From NCBI RefSeq assembly GCF_030056815.1, contig NZ_JASHKR010000030.1, positions 1-57,370 of the forward strand: a stretch of DNA of 57,370 nucleotides, given 5' to 3'. A program made the position numbers and the translations under genes. Source of the stretch: Rhodococcus sp. IEGM 1379 (lineage in GTDB: Bacteria > Actinomycetota > Actinomycetes > Mycobacteriales > Mycobacteriaceae). Under the pieces are notes generated by a model that worked only from the letters and a program-made list of their open reading frames with translations, had not been told where the DNA came from and searched no databases. How positions within the stretch are numbered: the stretch's first letter is position 1; every line of letters begins with the position of its first letter. Shown piece after piece: positions 27,220-37,618 of the stretch.

Positions 27220-30200
27220 ATGAGTGCCGACGACATGGCACCGGAGAAGACGCGGGGAAGCCGCAAGCCCCGCCCCGCCCGCGCACGCCGGGTGCGAGTG
27301 CCACTGCTACCTCAACTGCTGGCAGCTGCCGTCGACATCGATCCGGCTGCGGTCGCCATCCGCTTCGACGGGCGGTCCGTCACCTACGCCGAGCTGGATG
27401 CGGCGTCGTCGCAGCTTGCTCGCCGGCTCATCGATCATGGGGTAGGCCCGGAGGGTCGGGTGGCGATCTCCATCCCACGGTCTGTCGAGTCGGTGTGCGC
27501 TGTGTGGGCCGTTGCAAAGGCGGGTGCGGCGTTTGTCCCCGTGGACCCGAACTATCCCGCTGATCGCGTCCTCCACATGATTTCCGATTCGGGCGCCTCG
27601 ATCGGTCTGACCGTGGCGGCGGTCGCCGGTGGGTTGCCTTCGAGCTTGCCGTGGTGGGAACTCGACAGTGCGGAGTACGTGGCTCTCGCATCTGATATTC
27701 CAGCAGAGCCCGTGTCGTACACCGAACGCGTCGGAACTTTGCGCCCAGAACACCCGGCGTACGTGATCTACACTTCAGGCTCGACGGGACGACCCAAGGG
27801 CGTCATCGTCACGCACGGCGGTATCGCGGACCTCTGCGCCGAGCAGGTTGAACGCTTTGGGCTGACGGCCACGTCTCGCACCTTGCATTTTGCGTCACCG
27901 AGCTTCGACGCGTCCGTGCTGGAATTGCTCCTCGCTTTCGGTGGCGGTTCGACGATGGTGATCGCTCGTCCCGATGTCTACGGCGGAGACGAACTGGCCG
28001 AACTCCTTGTGAGGGAACAGGTCACGCATGCATTCATGACTCCGGCCGCGCTCGGATCGCTTTCGGCAGAAGACGGTTTCGAGAATCTCGAGGTCGTTGT
28101 TGTCGGCGGCGAAGCGTGTTCACCCGCATTGGTGACGCGTTGGGCGCCTGGACGCAAGTTCTTCAACGCGTACGGCCCGACCGAAGCCACTGTTGCCACC
28201 TCGATCGCCGAACTCGCCGGGGAGGGCCCGGTCACTGTCGGCGGCCCCGTCCGCGGTGTCGGACTGTATGTTCTCGACGCCCGGTTGCAGCCGGTCGCCA
28301 CCGGCACTTCGGGTGAATTGTATGTATCGGGAGCGCACCTGGCACGCGGGTACAACGGCTTGTCCGGCACTACCGCAGCAAGTTTTGTCGCGAACCCGTT
28401 CGGAACCGCCGGTGAACGCCTGTATCGCACCGGAGATACCGTGCGTTGGATTCGGACCGACGGCGGCGAGCGTGATCTCGAATATCTCGGACGAGGCGAC
28501 TCTCAGGTCAAGATCCGGGGTTTCCGTATCGAACTCGGCGAAATCGACGCAGTTCTCTCGGCTGTGCCCGGCGTCGATTTTGTAGCGACACTCATCAGGA
28601 CTGGCCCGACGGGTGAGTCCGCGTTGGTGTCGTATGTGAAGGCCAAGGCGGGAGTCTGCCTCGACCCCGACGCGTTGGTTACGAGTGCACGGGCTGCGCT
28701 GCCGCGACACATGGTTCCGGCATCGATTGTGATGATCACGGAGATTCCGCTGACCCCGGTCGGCAAGCTCGACGTCGATGCATTGCCTGCGCCGCAGTTC
28801 GAATCCCGTTCGTACCGACCGCCATCCACACCTGCGCAGATACTTGTCTCCGACGCGATCGCAGACCTGCTCGGGCTCGAGCAAGTCGGAGTCGACGACG
28901 ATTTCTTCGAGTTGGGCGGCAACTCCCTGATCGCAGCCAAACTGGTAGGTCGACTTGGCGCAGCATTCGAGACGCGCGTGCAGGTGAAGACTCTGTTCGA
29001 GGCATCGACGGTCGAATCGCTGGCAGCACGTATCGAAGCCGAGACGGACTCGGTCGGACATGTTGCGCTGCAACCGATGACGCGGCCCGAGCGGGTTCCG
29101 TTGTCCTTGGCGCAGAAACGTATGTGGTTTCTGAGCCAGTTCGATTCGGAATCGGCGGTCAACAATATTCCGATAGTTCTGAGGCTTACCGGCGAACTCG
29201 ACGTGAGTGCACTCCGGAGCGCGGTGGACGACGTCGTTGCGCGGCACGAGGTGCTCCGGACCATGTACCCGGCTTTCGGCGGTATCGGCTATCAGGAAGT
29301 CCTCGGAATCTCGACTGCCGACATCGACTTGGTACCCCAGGATCTCGACGAATCCGCACTGCTCGCAACGTTGCTGCCGCTGGTCACATCAGGATTCGAT
29401 GTCGCGACGGCTGTGCCGCTACGGGTTCGACTCTTCCGTACCGGTTCAACGGATTTCGTGCTGGCAATGGTGGTTCATCACATCTCGGCGGACGGTGTGT
29501 CGGTTGGTCCGTTGGTGCGCGATGTTGCGTTGGCGTATCTCGCCCGGGCGAGTGGTGAGGCGCCGGCATGGTCTCCGCTTGCTGTTCAGTACGCTGACTT
29601 TGCCTTGTGGCAGCGACAGGTCCTCGGTGACGATTCCGATCCGGCGTCACTGATGTCGGAACAATTGCGTTACTGGAGTGAGAATCTGGCGGGTCTGCCG
29701 GAGAAGATCGACGTGCCGTCGGATCGGCCGCGTCCGACTGTGGCGTCGACACGCGGCGGCGTGCACCGGTTCGAGATCGATGGTGAACTGCATCGTTCTC
29801 TCGAGCAGTTGGCGTTGGATCGTAATGTTTCGCTGTTCATGGTTGTGCATTCCGCGCTCGCAGTGTTGCTGGCGCGGCTGGCGTCGACCGATGACGTGGT
29901 GATCGGTTCGCCGATTTCCGGTCGTGGTGAGCCGGCGCTCGACGATCTGATCGGAATGTTCGTCAACACGTTGGTGTTGCGTACTTCGATAACTCCGGCA
30001 ATGTCTTTCGCGGAGTTGCTCGAGCAGGTTCGTGAGACTGATCTCGGTGCATTTGCGAACGCGGACTTGCCTTTCGAGCGTTTGGTCGAGGTTCTGGACC
30101 CGGCGCGTTCGCAGGCGCATCATCCGCTGTTTCAGGTGGCACTGTTTTTTCAGAACATGGCCGGTGAGGCTTTGGAACTGCCGGGGTTGCGCGTCTCGGA

Positions 30201-33024
30201 ATTTGATGCCGGGATTGATATCGCGAAGTTCGATCTGCAGTTGACAGCATCGCCGATCGAGGATGAGCCCGGCGTTGGCACCGGTATCGCGATGTCCTGG
30301 TTGTATGCGACAGACCTTTTCGATGCCGAAACTGTGGTGGCGTTTGCCGATCGGTTGACTCGCATTCTCCGCGCGATGGTTGTCGATGCGGAATCTGCAA
30401 TCGGCGATGTGGAACTGCTGTCCACCAATGACTTCCAGAGAATCGTTCGAGACTTCAACGACACTGCTCAGGCGACGGTGGGTGGGTTGTTGTTGGATGG
30501 TTTCGATTCGGTGGTGGCGGTGTCTCCGGGGGCGCGGGCGGTGGTGTTCGGGGGTGAGGTGCTTTCGTATGCGGAGTTCGATGATCGTGTGAATCGTGTT
30601 GCGCGGTTGTTGGTGTCGTTGGGGGTGGGTCCGGAGTCGTTGGTGGGGTTGGCGGTTCGTCGGTCGACGGATTTGTTGGTGGGGTTGTATGCGATTGTGC
30701 GTGCGGGTGGGGCGTGGGTGCCTCTTGATCCTGATGCGCCGTCGTCTCGTAACGAGTATGTGTTGGATACGGCTGATCCGGTGTGTGTGGTGTCGACGGA
30801 GCGTGATGGTTTCTCGGCGTCGGGTCGTCGGGTTGTGTGTGTTGATGTTGTTGATGTGTCTGGTTTTTCGGGTGCGCGGTTCTCGGATGTGGATCGGTTG
30901 GCGCCGTTGCGTTCGGGGAATGCGGCGTATGTGATTTTCACGTCGGGGTCGACGGGTCGTCCGAAGGGTGTGGCTGTTTCGCATGGGGCGATTGTGAATC
31001 AGTTGGAGTGGATGCAGGCGGAATATGCTCTGACGTCTGTGGATGTGTATTTGCAGAAGACGGCGACGACGTTCGATGTGTCGTTGTGGGGTTTTTTCAT
31101 GCCGTTGCGGGTGGGGGCGACGTTGGTGGTGGCTGCCCCTGATGGTCATCGGGATCCGGGGTATTTGGCGTCGGTGATTGATGAGCAGGGTGTGTCGGTG
31201 ACGGATTTTGTTCCGACGATGTTGTCGACGTTTTCGTCGTTGGTGGATCCGGGGTTGTTGGGTTCGTTGCGTGATGTGTTGGTTATTGGTGAGGCGTTGC
31301 CGGTGGAGGCGGTGCGTGAGTTTTCGGTTGTGTCGTCGGCGCGGGTTCATAATTTGTATGGTCCGACGGAGGCGGCGGTGTCGTTTACGTTTGCGGATGT
31401 GACGGCTGCTGGGTCGGGGTCTGTGGTGTCGATTGGTGTGCCGGAGTGGAATTGCCGGGTGTTTGTGTTGGATTCGCGTTTGCGGCCGGTGCCGGTGGGT
31501 GTTTCGGGTGAGTTGTATTTGGTGGGGGTGCAGTTGGCTCGGGGGTATGTGGGTCGGCCGGATTTGAGTGCGGATCGGTTTGTGGCGTCTCCGTTTGGTG
31601 TGGGTGAGCGGATGTATCGGTCGGGGGATTTGGTTCGTTGGAGCAGTGTTGGAGAACTCGAGTACATCGGGCGTACTGATTTTCAGGTGAAGTTTCGTGG
31701 TCAGCGGATTGAGTTGGGGGAGATTGAGGCTGCGTTGACCTCGCATGAGTCGGTGTTGTCGGCTGCGGTGTTGGTGCGTGGGTCGGTGACGGGTGATCAG
31801 TTGGTGGGGTATGTGGTGCCGGCTGTGGGTGTGAGTGTTGATGTGTCGGTGTTGCGGGGGTTTGTGGGGGAGCGGGTGCCGGGTTATATGGTTCCGGCGG
31901 CTGTGGTGGTGTTGGATGCTTTTCCGTTGAATTCGTCGGGGAAGTTGGATCGGGGGTTGTTGCCGGAGCCGGTGTTTGAGGCTCGGGTGTTTCGGGCTCC
32001 GGTGTCGGTGGTGGAGTTGGTGGTGGCGTCGGCGTTTGTGGGTGTGTTGGGTGTTGATCGGGTGGGGTTGGATGATGATTTTTTTGCGTTGGGTGGTAAT
32101 TCCCTCATCGCGATGAAGCTGGCGTCCGAACTGACCGAGGCCTTGGGCACATCCGTGCCCGTGCGCATGCTCTTCGGTGCGTCCAGCGTCGAATCCCTTT
32201 CTGCGCGAATAGAAGCTGCGCGGCAGGGAGATTCGAGCACGCAGGATCACCAGGCAACCGATGTGCTGTTGCCGATCCGAGAAGTTGGATCCGCGGCGCC
32301 GACGTTCTTCATTCACCCGATGAGCGGCTTAGCTTGGAAGGCCTCAGGGTTGGTTCCTCATCTCGACACCCAGTCACCCGTCTACGGATTGCAAGCCCCG
32401 GTCATGTCGGAGACATGGCAACTTCCGACGTCGGTCGATGCATTGGCTCAGCGCTACGTCCAGGAAATGCTGAGTGTGAATCCGAGCGGTCCGTTCCACA
32501 TCGTCGGATACTCGCTCGGCGGGTACATCGGGCATGCCTGCGCAGTTCTCTTGCGCTCCAAAGGATTCGACGTGAAGTTGGCGATGGTCGACCCTCGCGG
32601 TCGCGCGGAACTGGGGGAGGGACAGGCGCAGGACAACGCCTCGGAATTGGCGGCAGGTTGGGGCGTCGACGTCGGCGGTAACGTGGATCTCAGTGTTTTG
32701 GATCGAGCAGATATCCTCGCGATCGGACGATCGGTCGACTCGTTGTCGTTCCTCACCGACGATCAACTCGGATCCCTGCATGATTTTGCAACCTCTGCCG
32801 CCGCAATGATCGAAGCCTACGAGCCCAGCCTCTTCGACGGTGATGCGTTGGTTCTGAGCGCCACCGTGGGCGTCGGAACTAATCCGGAACTGTCCGAGAC
32901 GTGGCAGCCTGCCATCGCCGGCAGCCTGACGGAAGTATCGGTGGATGCTTCGCATCACTCGATGATGGATCCCGATCAGCTTGAACTGATCGGACCTCGA
33001 TTGGCGGCGTTCTTCAGGAGTTGA
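27220..33024 (+). CDS. NRPS 3, terminal synthetase: A-PCP / C-A-PCP-TE
   Basis: 1934-residue last synthetase that adds two residues and releases the product. From the ATG at 27220: A9 (TSGSTG 185, code DALMVVAVAK, aromatic-like), PCP Ser569, C HHISADG 753-759, A10 (TSGSTG 1241, code DVWDLILVSK, identical to A3 of NRPS 1), PCP Ser1628, then a type I thioesterase with GYSLGG (Ser1765), Asp in MVDPR and His in DASHHSM near the end. It starts with an A domain, so the partner C domain sits at the end of NRPS 2. Residues 8-24 are very basic. The start is uncertain: the frame is open to a GTG at 27106, and none of the candidates has a strong RBS. Whether TE hydrolyses or cyclises cannot be read from sequence. 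Confidence 0.93.
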   Translation: MSADDMAPEKTRGSRKPRPARARRVRVPLLPQLLAAAVDIDPAAVAIRFDGRSVTYAELDAASSQLARRLIDHGVGPEGRVAISIPRSVESVCAVWAVAKAGAAFVPVDPNYPADRVLHMISDSGASIGLTVAAVAGGLPSSLPWWELDSAEYVALASDIPAEPVSYTERVGTLRPEHPAYVIYTSGSTGRPKGVIVTHGGIADLCAEQVERFGLTATSRTLHFASPSFDASVLELLLAFGGGSTMVIARPDVYGGDELAELLVREQVTHAFMTPAALGSLSAEDGFENLEVVVVGGEACSPALVTRWAPGRKFFNAYGPTEATVATSIAELAGEGPVTVGGPVRGVGLYVLDARLQPVATGTSGELYVSGAHLARGYNGLSGTTAASFVANPFGTAGERLYRTGDTVRWIRTDGGERDLEYLGRGDSQVKIRGFRIELGEIDAVLSAVPGVDFVATLIRTGPTGESALVSYVKAKAGVCLDPDALVTSARAALPRHMVPASIVMITEIPLTPVGKLDVDALPAPQFESRSYRPPSTPAQILVSDAIADLLGLEQVGVDDDFFELGGNSLIAAKLVGRLGAAFETRVQVKTLFEASTVESLAARIEAETDSVGHVALQPMTRPERVPLSLAQKRMWFLSQFDSESAVNNIPIVLRLTGELDVSALRSAVDDVVARHEVLRTMYPAFGGIGYQEVLGISTADIDLVPQDLDESALLATLLPLVTSGFDVATAVPLRVRLFRTGSTDFVLAMVVHHISADGVSVGPLVRDVALAYLARASGEAPAWSPLAVQYADFALWQRQVLGDDSDPASLMSEQLRYWSENLAGLPEKIDVPSDRPRPTVASTRGGVHRFEIDGELHRSLEQLALDRNVSLFMVVHSALAVLLARLASTDDVVIGSPISGRGEPALDDLIGMFVNTLVLRTSITPAMSFAELLEQVRETDLGAFANADLPFERLVEVLDPARSQAHHPLFQVALFFQNMAGEALELPGLRVSEFDAGIDIAKFDLQLTASPIEDEPGVGTGIAMSWLYATDLFDAETVVAFADRLTRILRAMVVDAESAIGDVELLSTNDFQRIVRDFNDTAQATVGGLLLDGFDSVVAVSPGARAVVFGGEVLSYAEFDDRVNRVARLLVSLGVGPESLVGLAVRRSTDLLVGLYAIVRAGGAWVPLDPDAPSSRNEYVLDTADPVCVVSTERDGFSASGRRVVCVDVVDVSGFSGARFSDVDRLAPLRSGNAAYVIFTSGSTGRPKGVAVSHGAIVNQLEWMQAEYALTSVDVYLQKTATTFDVSLWGFFMPLRVGATLVVAAPDGHRDPGYLASVIDEQGVSVTDFVPTMLSTFSSLVDPGLLGSLRDVLVIGEALPVEAVREFSVVSSARVHNLYGPTEAAVSFTFADVTAAGSGSVVSIGVPEWNCRVFVLDSRLRPVPVGVSGELYLVGVQLARGYVGRPDLSADRFVASPFGVGERMYRSGDLVRWSSVGELEYIGRTDFQVKFRGQRIELGEIEAALTSHESVLSAAVLVRGSVTGDQLVGYVVPAVGVSVDVSVLRGFVGERVPGYMVPAAVVVLDAFPLNSSGKLDRGLLPEPVFEARVFRAPVSVVELVVASAFVGVLGVDRVGLDDDFFALGGNSLIAMKLASELTEALGTSVPVRMLFGASSVESLSARIEAARQGDSSTQDHQATDVLLPIREVGSAAPTFFIHPMSGLAWKASGLVPHLDTQSPVYGLQAPVMSETWQLPTSVDALAQRYVQEMLSVNPSGPFHIVGYSLGGYIGHACAVLLRSKGFDVKLAMVDPRGRAELGEGQAQDNASELAAGWGVDVGGNVDLSVLDRADILAIGRSVDSLSFLTDDQLGSLHDFATSAAAMIEAYEPSLFDGDALVLSATVGVGTNPELSETWQPAIAGSLTEVSVDASHHSMMDPDQLELIGPRLAAFFRS
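30472..32111 (+). repeat. Duplicated A-PCP cassette, copy 2 (1640 bp)
   Basis: Second copy of 6534-8173. Copy 2 begins directly after the C domain of NRPS 3 and ends in the PCP core. After the last shared base the two genes part at once (ATGAAGCTG here, ACTCGAGTT in copy 1). The identity of synonymous positions across a whole A domain implies recent duplication or ongoing gene conversion. Confidence 0.95.
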
Positions 33025-33280
33025 TCGGAGCGTCGGAGGACGTCGGCACACATCTGAACGAGAAGCCGACGTTCTTCGTATTTGTCGGGTTAGGTCCGAG
33101 CCCGGGCTGGGCAATCGCAGACGTCGGTATCTGCCTCGTGTTTCGGCTCAAGGGTGGAGCTTCCTGTCAAAAGGGCTGGGCAGCTTGGAGTTCCAACGCT
33201 ATCTGAATGTGCCTTCGAATGTGTCGCCTGGGACGATCGGGATATTTCGGACTTCAGGTTACTGGAGCCGCACCTGACGA

Positions 33281-33338
33281 CGAAGGCCACCTGCCCTCGA
33301 CACTCCATATCAGGAGTGTCGAAAGCCGGTGGCCTTCG
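33281..33338. terminator. Bidirectional hairpin terminator
   Basis: Two nested perfect stems: CGAAGGCCACC (33281-33291) with GGTGGCCTTCG (33328-33338), and inside TCGACACTCC (33297-33306) with GGAGTGTCGA (33313-33322). It lies between the convergent NRPS 3 and the esterase gene. The rest of 33025-33280 shows no convincing gene or signal. Confidence 0.85.
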
Positions 33339-33357
33339 ATGAGAAACAGGGTGTCTG

Positions 33358-34410
33358 TCAGACGCCCAAAGAGTTGGCGATGAACGGCCAGGACTTGTGG
33401 AGATCGTCCTGCCAGTAGCCCCACGAGTGGGTGCCCGTCGGGCGGAAATCCACCACGGCCGGAATGTTCAGCTCAAACAGACGCTTGGCCATATTCGAGG
33501 TGCACAGGTTGGTTGCAGCTTCGATCACGCCGCCGACGATGATCTGGTTTTCCAGATTTGCACGACCATCGTTCATACGCGGATTCTGCATGGTGTCGTT
33601 CGGGAAGCCGGGGAGACCGTTACCGGTGCTCATGTAGATCGGAGTTCCACGCAGCTTCTCGGCGTTCAGCAGCGGATCATGATCCCGCCATCCCTGACCG
33701 TCGAGGGGTCCCCACATGTTCGTGACGTCATCGACGCCACCGATCCACTCGGTGGTGATCCTGACGAACTGCTGGCCCATCGGATCGCTCGTCTGTGCAC
33801 AGCCACTGTAGGCAGCGACTGAGCTGTACAGGCCGGGGTGTTCGATCGCGAGATTCAATACCGAGGTACCGGACATCGAGATTGCAGACAGTGCCTGCTT
33901 ACCGTTGCTTCCCAGTTCCTTGTTCAGAATCGGGGGCAGTTCCTCACCGAGGAATGTCGACCACTTGTTTCGGCCGGCCTTCGGGTCGTCCTTTTCCCAA
34001 TCGGTGTAATAGGAAAGGCGTCCGCCGACTGGGGTCGCGACATTGACGTTCTTATCGCTGAAGAAGTCGACAACATCCGACTGACGTTGCCAGGTCGCCG
34101 AGTCTTCTCCGCCGCCCGCGCCATTCAAAAGGTAGAGAATGGGGCGAGGCTCGGAATTATCGGCAGGAGTGATGACCTGGATGGGCACCACCTTGTCCAT
34201 CGACGCGGCATAGACGTTGACGACGAGTTGCCGATCATTGATCTTCTGCACCGACTTGACGTACGAATCACTCGTAGCCACGTCGGATGCGGAATCGCTC
34301 GTATTGGTCGGAGCGGCTTGCGCAATGCCGGCGGTGAACAGTGAGCAGGCGATTGCCAGTACTCCGATGTGTGTGGCGCGACGCCAGGCTGGTCTCGTGT
34401 TTCGCGTCAA
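33358..34410 (-). CDS. Secreted antigen-85-like mycoloyltransferase / esterase
   Basis: 350-residue alpha/beta hydrolase of the Esterase D / antigen 85 family. Signal peptide: RR near 10-11, hydrophobic core 15-30, likely cut after AQA (residue 32). By comparison with Ag85, Ser178 (AISMSG, in place of the usual G-x-S-x-x-G), Glu297 and His328 (GTHSW) would form the triad; the Glu-to-His spacing of 31 is close to Ag85. Family members move mycolic acids from trehalose monomycolate to trehalose or arabinogalactan in the cell envelope. Start is TTG at 34410 preceded by GAGAGGTAAG. It could be an ordinary envelope enzyme that happens to be here, or it could acylate or cleave the NRPS product; sequence does not decide. 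Confidence 0.85.
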   Translation of the reverse strand: MTRNTRPAWRRATHIGVLAIACSLFTAGIAQAAPTNTSDSASDVATSDSYVKSVQKINDRQLVVNVYAASMDKVVPIQVITPADNSEPRPILYLLNGAGGGEDSATWQRQSDVVDFFSDKNVNVATPVGGRLSYYTDWEKDDPKAGRNKWSTFLGEELPPILNKELGSNGKQALSAISMSGTSVLNLAIEHPGLYSSVAAYSGCAQTSDPMGQQFVRITTEWIGGVDDVTNMWGPLDGQGWRDHDPLLNAEKLRGTPIYMSTGNGLPGFPNDTMQNPRMNDGRANLENQIIVGGVIEAATNLCTSNMAKRLFELNIPAVVDFRPTGTHSWGYWQDDLHKSWPFIANSLGV

Positions 34411-34558
34411 GACTTCTTACCTCTCGTTTGAAACTTTTCGGAAGACGATTTAATGGCTCCGAATGGATAAGTCGATCCGATCGTCGTATTCGTTACGTCA
34501 CCGAGACGTTTTTTGCGTTCTCTCCGTGACGATTTCGATCGGTGTCCTTGGCTTGGTT

Positions 34559-35410
34559 CTATCTCGAAGCGGCCCGGCGGTATCCCCGGATTGCGGGATA
34601 GAGGAAGACTGCGATCATTCCGAACGACCAGGCAAAAGTCTTGAGTACAGGCTCGAGGACCGGCCCGCCGAGAGACATTCCACGCATAGCTTCCACCGCC
34701 ACGGACATGGGCTGTGCTGCAATGACGGGCTGCAACCAGACCGGATATGCCATCGTCGGGACAAAACCGCTGTTGAAGAACATGAGCAGGGTGCATCCGA
34801 TGGAGACGATCTCTACGAGTGGGAGATTCTCGGACACTGTGGCAAGAGCGGTCACCATCACGGCAAATCCGATTCCGAATGCGATCGGCAGGAGAACCAT
34901 GCCGATCGCAGCTACCGGACCTTGATTGAATCGGAACCCGGCAAGACATCCGACTCCGATGATGACGATGGTCGTGAGGAGAACCCGCACGGCTTCCGCA
35001 ATCATTCGACCCACCAAACCGGAGGCGCGATGGGCGGGAAGAGTCCAGAAACGACTGAGTAGCCCACTGGTCATTTCGCCTCGAAGACCGACGGCACTCG
35101 CAATGGAACCGAACATCGCCCCGACCAGAATGATCAACGGAACTGTGCCGTAAATACTGGGCTGCCCGGTTGCGGCGCTGATCGAGTTTCCGAGAACAAC
35201 ACGAAACATGATGAGTGTCAGCGCTGGGTACAGAAGTGCTTGGATCGCGGTGGATGGGTCACGCGCCCAATTGATCAGAAGGCGTTTCGCCTGGATCAGA
35301 CTGTGAGTCCAGAGCGCCTGCGTCGAGCCTTCCGGAAGTGCCGCATCAGGTACGGGGAAATTCAGGGTGCGCCCGTTGCTCGGTTGCGCCGAATTGTCGA
35401 CTGCCGTCAT
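34559..35410 (-). CDS. ABC-2 type permease, second subunit (DrrC-like)
   Basis: 283 residues from the ATG at 35410, which overlaps the stop of the upstream permease (TGATG). Members form the membrane channel of DrrA/B/C drug or lipid exporters. Visible features: a hydrophilic N terminus, then about six hydrophobic segments, and the ABC-2 signature region around RGEMTSGLLSRFWTLP followed by NSGFVPTMAYPVWLQP before the last helices. An upstream in-frame start exists, but it would run 66 bases into the preceding gene, so the coupled ATG is preferred. Probable job: export of the peptide made by the NRPSs. Confidence 0.88.
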   Translation of the reverse strand: MTAVDNSAQPSNGRTLNFPVPDAALPEGSTQALWTHSLIQAKRLLINWARDPSTAIQALLYPALTLIMFRVVLGNSISAATGQPSIYGTVPLIILVGAMFGSIASAVGLRGEMTSGLLSRFWTLPAHRASGLVGRMIAEAVRVLLTTIVIIGVGCLAGFRFNQGPVAAIGMVLLPIAFGIGFAVMVTALATVSENLPLVEIVSIGCTLLMFFNSGFVPTMAYPVWLQPVIAAQPMSVAVEAMRGMSLGGPVLEPVLKTFAWSFGMIAVFLYPAIRGYRRAASR

Positions 35411-36273
35411 CACGACCGCCTCGTGCTTGCCCAGTATGCGAGCGGAGCACACACAGCGATCAATCCGACCGACCACATCACTACGGGGAACATGGTGTTC
35501 CAGGTGACTCCGCCTTGAGCGAGGTCACGCATGGCGAAGGAGAACTGTGACACCGGCTGATTACGTACGAAGGGACGGATCCACTCGGGGAAACCGGTTT
35601 CCGGGACGAAACCACAGGAGAGCATCCCGAGGATCAGCTGGGGAAGAGTCAGTGCCTGACTCGTAGCTTGAGGACTCTTGGACAGCGAACCGATGGCATC
35701 GGCGCCGAATGACAGACACGTGCTGAACACCAGCGCCAAAGTGCAGAACAGTATTGCCTGATTGAGGCCTTCGGCGAATCGGAATCCGATTGCGTGCCCG
35801 TAGATGAGGGCAGCTGTCAGAGAGAATACTGATCGAACGAAGCCACTACTCATCCGCGAGAGCAGGGGAACTGCGCCGTAGACGGGCATTGTCTGCATCC
35901 TGGAACTGAAGCCTGTGATCCGCTCCTTGGCAGCCATCTGAGCAGCTGAAATCGAGGTGAAGGCCATAGCCTGCAACACGATGATCGGCATCAGGAACTG
36001 GGCGTAGTCGATGCCTTGCAGTTGCATCACAAACTTCAACGGCAGGTAGAAACCGACAGTGAAAATCAGTGGGGCAATCACCGCGATGACAAGTTCGTAG
36101 CGACGGATCATCGAGCGCAACGTACGGCCCGTCAGTACCCACCACTGCATGACTGCTGAGGGGTTAGGGCGTCGATGCCGCCCGACGCGCGTGGCGGCCG
36201 GAACCGAAATCTCCCGAAGAGACACCTTCTGCAGCGACAAGTTCGTAGTCGGGTATTTCGTCGTAGCGGTCAC
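35410..36273 (-). CDS. ABC-2 type permease, first subunit (DrrB-like)
   Basis: 287 residues. GTG start at 36273 overlaps the ATPase stop (GTGA). About 45 hydrophilic residues come first, then six hydrophobic segments; KERITGFSSRMQTMP is the conserved ABC-2 loop and CGFVPETGFPEWIRPF the later conserved turn. Both permeases share this layout and probably form a heterodimer. The separate ATPase plus two permeases resembles mycobacterial DrrABC (phthiocerol lipid export) and antibiotic self-resistance pumps. Confidence 0.88.
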   Translation of the reverse strand: MTATTKYPTTNLSLQKVSLREISVPAATRVGRHRRPNPSAVMQWWVLTGRTLRSMIRRYELVIAVIAPLIFTVGFYLPLKFVMQLQGIDYAQFLMPIIVLQAMAFTSISAAQMAAKERITGFSSRMQTMPVYGAVPLLSRMSSGFVRSVFSLTAALIYGHAIGFRFAEGLNQAILFCTLALVFSTCLSFGADAIGSLSKSPQATSQALTLPQLILGMLSCGFVPETGFPEWIRPFVRNQPVSQFSFAMRDLAQGGVTWNTMFPVVMWSVGLIAVCAPLAYWASTRRS

Positions 36274-37259
36274 GACACATCACCGGCTTTACCGGCGTCG
36301 GCGGTTGACTGATGACCGGTCAACGAGAGGAAGACATCGTCGAGGGACGGACGCCTCAAGGCGATGTCGGCGAGGGGGATTCTGGCATGGTCCAAACGTC
36401 GAAGCGCCTCGGCGAGCGTCGCGGAACCTCGCGGAGCGGGGATTGCGATCTTGCCGCTGTCCCGGGCCAGATCGAATTGAAAATCCGGCGGGAGCAGGTT
36501 GCCCAAGGCGTTGGCGACAGCGCCGAGCATGTTGGTATCCGTCGGCACGATCTCACAGAAGCTTGCTCCGGTGCGCGCCTTCAGTTCGTCAGCGGTTCCC
36601 TCGGCGATAACCGAACCCTTGTCGATCACGATGATGTTGTCGCTGAGAAGATCGGCTTCCTCGAGGTACTGAGTTGTCAGCAGAACAGTGATGCCCTGAT
36701 CCTTCAGCGTCTGCACGAGATTCCACACGCTCTGCCGACTGCGGGGATCCAATCCTGTCGTCGGCTCGTCGAGGAATACGACCTCGGGGCGAACGACGAG
36801 GCCACAGGCGATGTCGATACGGCGACGCATGCCACCGGAATAGTTGGCGACGGTTCGAGCGCCGGCTTCGACCAGATCGAATTCTTCGAGGAGATCAACT
36901 GCTCGCTGCTTGGCAGAGGCGCGATCGAGTCCCATCAGGCGCGCGAACAGTTCAATGTTCTCCCGGCCGGTCAGAGCATTGTCGAGGGCCGCGAACTGGC
37001 CGGTCATCATGATCGAGCGTCGAACCTCCGCGGCATTGCGCACGGCGTCGTATCCGGCGATCATGGCGCGGCCACTGTCCGGACGGATGAGCGTCGAGAG
37101 CACTTTGACGGTTGTGGTCTTGCCTGCGCCGTTGGGTCCGAGGATGCCGAGAACCGATCCTTTGGGGGCCTGGAAGCTGATGCCGCGCAGGGCGTGGACA
37201 TCTTTGAAGGACTTGTGAACGTCCTCCACGACTACGGCCGCATCCGTGGGAAAGGGCAT
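36270..37259 (-). CDS. ABC transporter ATPase (DrrA-like)
   Basis: 329 residues powering the exporter formed with the two downstream permeases. Walker [10 protein letters not shown] 41-49, signature YSGGM 140-144, Walker B VVFLDEP 160-166, then TTGLDPRSR as in daunorubicin-resistance ATPases, and the C-terminal [14 protein letters not shown] typical of the DrrA subfamily. ATG at 37259 has GGAG six bases upstream. It is first in a three-gene coupled unit. The substrate is not shown by sequence; the neighbouring NRPS product is the natural candidate. Confidence 0.92.
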   Translation of the reverse strand: MPFPTDAAVVVEDVHKSFKDVHALRGISFQAPKGSVLGILGPNGAGKTTTVKVLSTLIRPDSGRAMIAGYDAVRNAAEVRRSIMMTGQFAALDNALTGRENIELFARLMGLDRASAKQRAVDLLEEFDLVEAGARTVANYSGGMRRRIDIACGLVVRPEVVFLDEPTTGLDPRSRQSVWNLVQTLKDQGITVLLTTQYLEEADLLSDNIIVIDKGSVIAEGTADELKARTGASFCEIVPTDTNMLGAVANALGNLLPPDFQFDLARDSGKIAIPAPRGSATLAEALRRLDHARIPLADIALRRPSLDDVFLSLTGHQSTADAGKAGDVS

Positions 37260-37261
37260 TA

Positions 37262-37618
37262 ATTCTCCGCTGTCTACATGAAGATGGTGGGGCTACCTGG
37301 TGGCTTGATGTGCCGATGCGGCCGATGGTGAGGCCGAAATGGGCACCGAGTGGATGGCCCGCACGGATTGCGGGAACCTTGATTGTGTATCTCCGAACGC
37401 CTTGAGCATGTTACCGGAGGTTGTCCACGCAACTCGGGGCGAAGACGGCCCCGCCGGACCCTTTTGCCTGGTTCCATGAGCAAGTGTGCAGTTGGGCGCC
37501 AATCATTTTGTGTGGCATTGCACACTTGTGACCGCCTGTCCGATGACTGATGTCACGCGAACATTGGTGTTCCGAGATGGTGTTCCGAGATGGTGTATCG
37601 AGTGATAGCCTGCCGTCC
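37262..37618. promoter_or_regulatory. Divergent intergenic region with inverted and tandem repeats
   Basis: 357 bp between the divergent ABC operon and the glycosyltransferase gene. It holds a perfect inverted repeat CAAGTGTGCA (37481-37490) and TGCACACTTG (37519-37528), the second half-site overlapping TGTG-N6-CACA. It also holds a 13-bp tandem repeat GGTGTTCCGAGAT at 37566-37578 and 37579-37591 with a decayed third copy to 37604. I find no convincing -35/-10 pair. Probably a shared control region. Confidence 0.5.

Noticed and set aside
29647-32316. 889-residue open frame on the minus strand
   Set aside because: Same cause as the above; most of it is the mirror of the second cassette copy.
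33021-33206. Small plus-strand frame after NRPS 3
   Set aside because: It overlaps the NRPS 3 end, starts with TTG and no clear RBS, and shows no recognisable motif.
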